Source: Clostridiales bacterium (GTDB lineage: Bacteria; Bacillota; Clostridia; Christensenellales; Aristaeellaceae). Taken from it: DNA of 7,220 nucleotides. Within the stretch, counting starts at the first letter, position 1. The number at the start of each line of letters is the position of its first letter. The notes below the pieces were generated by a model, which saw only the letters and a program-made list of their open reading frames with translations, ran no database searches and was not told the origin of the DNA. The stretch is taken from positions 1 through 7,220 of the forward strand of contig SFIM01000053.1 in assembly GCA_004556155.1 (NCBI GenBank), in the 5' to 3' direction. A program made the position numbers and the translations under genes. Positions 4,674 through 7,220 of this stretch are shown piece after piece.

Positions 4674-6281
4674 ATGTATCAGGCGCTGTATCGCAAGTGG
4701 CGGCCCCGCACTTTTTCCGAAATGGCCGGTCAGGAGGCCGTCATCCGCACGCTGCGGCATCAGGTAGCCAGCGGGCGCATCGCCCATGCCTATCTTTTCT
4801 GCGGCAGCCGCGGCACGGGCAAAACCAGCGCGGCCAAGATCATGGCCCGCGCCATCAACTGCGAAAACCCGCAGGACGGCGATCCCTGCCTGGCGTGCCC
4901 CGCCTGCAAGGCGCTGATGGAGGACGCATCGCTGGATGTGTTTGAGATGGACGCGGCCAGCAACAGCCGCGTGGAGGAAATCCGCGACCTGCTGGAAAAG
5001 GTGGATTACCCGCCGCAGTTCAGCAAGTACAAGGTGTATATCATCGACGAAGTGCACATGCTGTCCAACGCCGCCTTCAACGCCTTGCTCAAAACGCTGG
5101 AGGAGCCGCCCTCCTACATGGTGTTCATCCTGGCCACCACCGAGCCGCAGAAGATCCCGGCCACCATCCTGTCCCGCTGCCAGCGGTTTGATTTCGGCCG
5201 CCTGACCGAGGAGCAGATGACCGCGCGCATCCTGACCGCTCTGCCGGAGCTGAAGGACGCCGAGCCTGCCGCGCTGTCGCTGATTGCCCGCGCCGCCGAC
5301 GGCAGCATGCGCGACGCCTGGAGCCTGCTGGATATGTGCATAGGCTCGGGCGAGCGGCTGACCGAGCACCTGGTGCGCCAGGCGCTGGGCGCGTCCGACA
5401 GCGAGTTTTTGTTTGATTTTGCTTCCGCCATCGCCGCCTCCGACGGCACGCGGGTGCTCAATATGATTGACGATATGATGCGCGCGGGTCGCGACGTGCA
5501 GGTGTTCCTGCGCGATTTCGCCGCGCATGTGCGCCAGGTAGCCGCCTTTAAGCTGGGCGCACGTCCGGCCGCAGAAATGACGGGCGAGGGCGCGCAGCGC
5601 TATCGCGCGCAAAGCGAGGAAATCTCCATGCCGCGCCTGCTGCGTATGCTGGAGCTGGCTATGCAGGCTGAGGCTGACACGCGCTACGCCTCCTCCCCGC
5701 GCGGGGTGCTGGAGCTGTTTGCCCTGCGCGCCTGCCGCGTGGCCGAGGGCGAGGATGTGCAGGCGCTGACCGACCGTCTGGAGGACATGGAGCATCAGCT
5801 GCAGCTGCTGCAAAGGAACGGCGTGCGTCTGGCCGCGCCTGCCGATGCGCCCGCAAATGCCGCGCCGCAGGCTGAAAAAAAGCCCGCTGCTCGTCCCGCT
5901 CCCGCGCCCATGCCCGGCGCGGAGGCCACGCTGCCCGAGGGCAAAAAGCCCTCTGACGTATGGAACGCCGCGCTCAAGCGGCTGGCGCGCGAGGCGGTGG
6001 CGTGCTTTGCCATCATCAATCAGGGCAAGTTCGGCGGCTATGCCGAGGGCACCTATAAGCTGATCTTCCCCCGCAACGCCGCCATCAGCGTGGACTTTGT
6101 AAACGCCGAGGAGCGCAAGTCGCAGATTGAAAGGATCCTGACGGAAGAGGGCGGCGCGCCGGCCAAGTTTGAGGCCAGGATGGAGGAAGCCGTCGCCCGC
6201 AGCGCCGCCGGCACTGAGCGGGACGAGCAGCTGCTCATCGACACCCTGGGGCGTGATAAGGTGCAGATTGACAATGATTGA
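4674..6281 (+). CDS. dnaX: DNA polymerase III subunit gamma/tau
   Basis: A 535-residue clamp loader subunit, the AAA+ motor that loads the beta clamp; the full-length form (tau) also ties the loader to the polymerase and the helicase. In order: the opening Y-Q-A-L-Y-R-K-W-R-P-R-T-F typical of DnaX; Walker A G-S-R-G-T-G-K-T (44-51); zinc cysteines C63, C72, C75 and C78; Walker B with D-E-V-H (125-128); sensor 1 around A-T-T-E (154-157); the S-R-C arginine finger (167-169); sensor 2 near G-S-M-R-D-A (210-215). Domain III follows to about 385, then an Ala/Pro-rich linker (about 387-428) and a C-terminal domain (about 429-535). It is shorter than E. coli tau (643), mainly in the C-terminal part. 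An in-phase A AAA AAG heptamer sits in the linker (see separate entry), so a shorter gamma form may also be made. The gene overlaps the following acetyltransferase gene by 8 bases. The usual Firmicute neighbours ybaB and recR are absent. Confidence 0.97.
   Translation: MYQALYRKWRPRTFSEMAGQEAVIRTLRHQVASGRIAHAYLFCGSRGTGKTSAAKIMARAINCENPQDGDPCLACPACKALMEDASLDVFEMDAASNSRVEEIRDLLEKVDYPPQFSKYKVYIIDEVHMLSNAAFNALLKTLEEPPSYMVFILATTEPQKIPATILSRCQRFDFGRLTEEQMTARILTALPELKDAEPAALSLIARAADGSMRDAWSLLDMCIGSGERLTEHLVRQALGASDSEFLFDFASAIAASDGTRVLNMIDDMMRAGRDVQVFLRDFAAHVRQVAAFKLGARPAAEMTGEGAQRYRAQSEEISMPRLLRMLELAMQAEADTRYASSPRGVLELFALRACRVAEGEDVQALTDRLEDMEHQLQLLQRNGVRLAAPADAPANAAPQAEKKPAARPAPAPMPGAEATLPEGKKPSDVWNAALKRLAREAVACFAIINQGKFGGYAEGTYKLIFPRNAAISVDFVNAEERKSQIERILTEEGGAPAKFEARMEEAVARSAAGTERDEQLLIDTLGRDKVQIDND
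5876..5882 (+). promoter_or_regulatory. Likely programmed -1 frameshift site in dnaX
   Basis: The heptamer A AAA AAG lies at codons 401-403 (GAA AAA AAG), in the same phase as the known E. coli dnaX slippery site. After a -1 slip the next codon is GCC at 5882, and the new frame stops at TGA 5954-5956 after 24 codons. The product would be about 427 residues, close to E. coli gamma (431), and would lose the C-terminal tau domain. A hairpin could form downstream: CCGCGCC (5902-5908) with GGCGCGG (5916-5922), seven pairs, extended by three more outer pairs beyond a mismatch (5898-5926). It starts 15 bases after the heptamer, further than in E. coli. The run of seven A could also cause slippage by RNA polymerase. 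Confidence 0.6.
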
Positions 6282-7023
6282 GCTGCCTGACCGCGCCGCC
6301 CGGGAGCGGCTTGCGCCCTTGCTTGGCGCTTCGCGCGATATCCTGCTCACCGCCTGCCTGCAAGGCTATGCCGGGCGCGCGGCAATCAGCCAAAGCGGCC
6401 GTTCCGCCGCGCTGCTGACGGGGGACTTTGCCTTCCTGGCGGGCGATCCCGATATCGCCGCGCTGCGTTGGCTGAGCGAAAACAAGCCCGGTCTGCTGAT
6501 CATCAGCGGCGCGTCCGGCTGGCTGAGCCTGGCGCAAAGCATGGGCCGCGCCTGGGAAAAGTCCATCCGTTATGCTTTCGATACGCCCGAAAGCTGGGAT
6601 ATCGCGCGTCTGACCGCCCTGACCCAAGCGCTGCCTGCGGGCTTTACACTGCATCCGATGGATGGCGCGCTGTATGCGCGCTGCCGCCAAGTGCAGCAGC
6701 TAAGCGACCTATGCGGCTGCGATGGGGACGAGGCGGCTTTTTTTGCGCACGGTCTGGGCGTTGTCGCCCTGCATGGGCAGGGGCTTGCCGGCGGCGCGTC
6801 GGCCTATGCCTGGGATGATGCGGGGATCGAGGTGGAAATCGACACCCTGCCGCCCTTCCGCCGCCAGGGCGTGGCTGCGGCCTGCGGGGCGGCGCTGATT
6901 CTGCGCTGCCTGGCGGCGCATCGCCGCGTACACTGGGACGCAGCCAATCCCATCAGCGCGCGTCTGGCTGAGCGGCTGGGCTTTCTGCCCCGAGGCGAAT
7001 ATGCGGTGATCGAGTGGCGGTAG
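6274..7023 (+). CDS. GNAT family acetyltransferase
   Basis: A 249-residue protein. The C-terminal half is a GNAT N-acetyltransferase. V-E-I-D-T-L-P-P-F-R-R-Q-G-V-A-A-A-C (187-204) is motif A, with the acetyl-CoA pyrophosphate-binding R-R-Q-G-V-A at 196-201. W-D-A-A-N-P-I-S-A-R-L-A-E-R-L-G-F (221-237) is the usual second acetyl-CoA-contacting stretch. The pattern resembles the clostridial GNAT_acetyltran group (PF12746), a family with few characterised substrates. The N-terminal half (about 1-150) has no motif I recognise and may supply the substrate site. The ATG at 6274 overlaps the dnaX stop by 8 bases; AAGGTG (6259-6264) may be a weak ribosome binding site, so translational coupling to dnaX is likely. 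The frame extends further upstream into dnaX, but that part is not family-like. The substrate is unknown and no tie to replication is evident. Confidence 0.85.
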   Translation: MIELPDRAARERLAPLLGASRDILLTACLQGYAGRAAISQSGRSAALLTGDFAFLAGDPDIAALRWLSENKPGLLIISGASGWLSLAQSMGRAWEKSIRYAFDTPESWDIARLTALTQALPAGFTLHPMDGALYARCRQVQQLSDLCGCDGDEAAFFAHGLGVVALHGQGLAGGASAYAWDDAGIEVEIDTLPPFRRQGVAAACGAALILRCLAAHRRVHWDAANPISARLAERLGFLPRGEYAVIEWR

Positions 7024-7041
7024 GGCGGAGGCCAGTCCCCG

Positions 7042-7071
7042 GACGCAGCCCTGAGCGTCAGATTGTTGTTG
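7042..7071 (+). terminator. Weak candidate terminator after the acetyltransferase
   Basis: GACGC (7042-7046, allowing for the flanking G) and GCGTC (7055-7059) form a 5-bp stem with an 8-base loop, followed by AGATTGTTGTTG. The stem is short and the T-tract broken, so this is doubtful; no better terminator is seen for the dnaX transcript within the window. Confidence 0.2.
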
Positions 7072-7098
7072 CATTTATTGGCAGCGCTGTGCTATAAT
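7069..7098 (+). promoter_or_regulatory. Rightward extended -10 promoter near the right edge
   Basis: TATAAT (7093-7098) is preceded by TGC, an extended -10. TTGCAT (7069-7074) lies 18 bases upstream and keeps the TTG of the -35. Transcription would start near 7105 and run into the AT-rich, probably non-coding stretch at the window end. Confidence 0.7.
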
Positions 7099-7104
7099 AA
7101 ATTG

Positions 7105-7220
7105 GCTAAAAATATACCGGAGGCGCATTGTAAAATGAAGATGAGCATTTAGGAGAATAAAAAGGTCCATAGCGAGGACCACTGTGTTAGAATAAGTTTG
7201 CTACAACCATCAACACAGAA
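7105..7220 (+). ncRNA. Candidate structured RNA, tracrRNA-like, partial
   Basis: This AT-rich transcript region behind a good promoter has no long reading frame. GGAGG (7119-7123) is followed by an ATG at 7135 that stops after five codons. GGTCC (7164-7168) and GGACC (7176-7180) can form a 5-bp stem. The last part reads GTTAGAATAAG (7186-7196), then a short hairpin-prone piece TTTGCTACAACC (7197-7208), then ATCAAC (7209-7214). In the S. pyogenes tracrRNA the same order occurs: GTTAAAATAAG ending the anti-repeat, an 11-base nexus, then ATCAAC. Here the anti-repeat would end near 7193 and imply a CRISPR repeat beginning roughly GTTCTAACACAGT. Alternatively, CTGTGTT (7182-7188) pairs with AACACAG (7212-7218) in a plain hairpin. 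The window cuts off any 3' hairpins and terminator, and no repeat or cas gene is in view. A leader of another gene remains possible. Confidence 0.35.

Noticed and set aside
5940..5947. Second A-run (GGC AAA AAG) as another slippery site
   Set aside because: It has only five A and lacks the A before AAA AAG, so tandem slippage would be poor.
4575..6350. 591-codon minus-strand frame opposite dnaX
   Set aside because: Its composition is dominated by His, Gln, Gly and Arg, it covers the dnaX promoter, and dnaX itself is beyond doubt.
7135..7152. Five-codon open frame (M-K-M-S-I) behind GGAGG as a leader peptide
   Set aside because: The spacing of 11 bases is loose and there is no attenuator or codon run to support regulation; kept only as a remark under the RNA candidate.

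Overview
The window is GC-rich (coding parts look well above 60% GC), has strong AAGGAGG-type ribosome binding sites and carries a pair of CotF-type spore coat genes. With the Lgt sequence style and an aldo/keto reductase carrying a ferredoxin domain, this points to a spore-forming anaerobic Firmicute of the class Clostridia. Nothing here fixes the family or genus. Genes fill most of the window; the non-coding stretches are all under 200 bases.

Layout, left to right. Bases 1-170 are non-coding, with two hairpin terminators reading rightwards and a possible leftward promoter. A leftward pair follows: a serine hydrolase of the beta-lactamase/class C PBP fold and, overlapping its end by 8 bases, recX (RecA regulator). 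Facing away from it is a rightward pair of small spore coat genes of the CotF type. They sit behind a promoter that resembles the mother-cell sigma-E/sigma-K consensus and end at a strong GC-rich terminator. Next comes a leftward pair, an aldo/keto reductase with two C-terminal 4Fe-4S motifs followed 8 bases later by lgt (prolipoprotein diacylglyceryl transferase). From a compact back-to-back promoter region the rightward dnaX (DNA polymerase III tau/gamma) starts, overlapped by 8 bases by a GNAT acetyltransferase gene.

The right edge (7024-7220) turns AT-rich. It has a good extended -10 promoter followed by a region with no long reading frame. Its last 35 bases follow the order of elements seen in type II CRISPR tracrRNAs (GTTAGAATAAG, short nexus-like hairpin, ATCAAC). 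The window ends before this can be settled.

The two most interesting points are an exact A AAA AAG slippery heptamer, in the correct phase, in the linker of dnaX, which would give a gamma-like protein of about 427 residues, and the tracrRNA-like element at the right end. The other genes are ordinary housekeeping or accessory genes; the gene pairs are mostly co-transcribed neighbours with no obvious shared pathway, apart from the two coat proteins.
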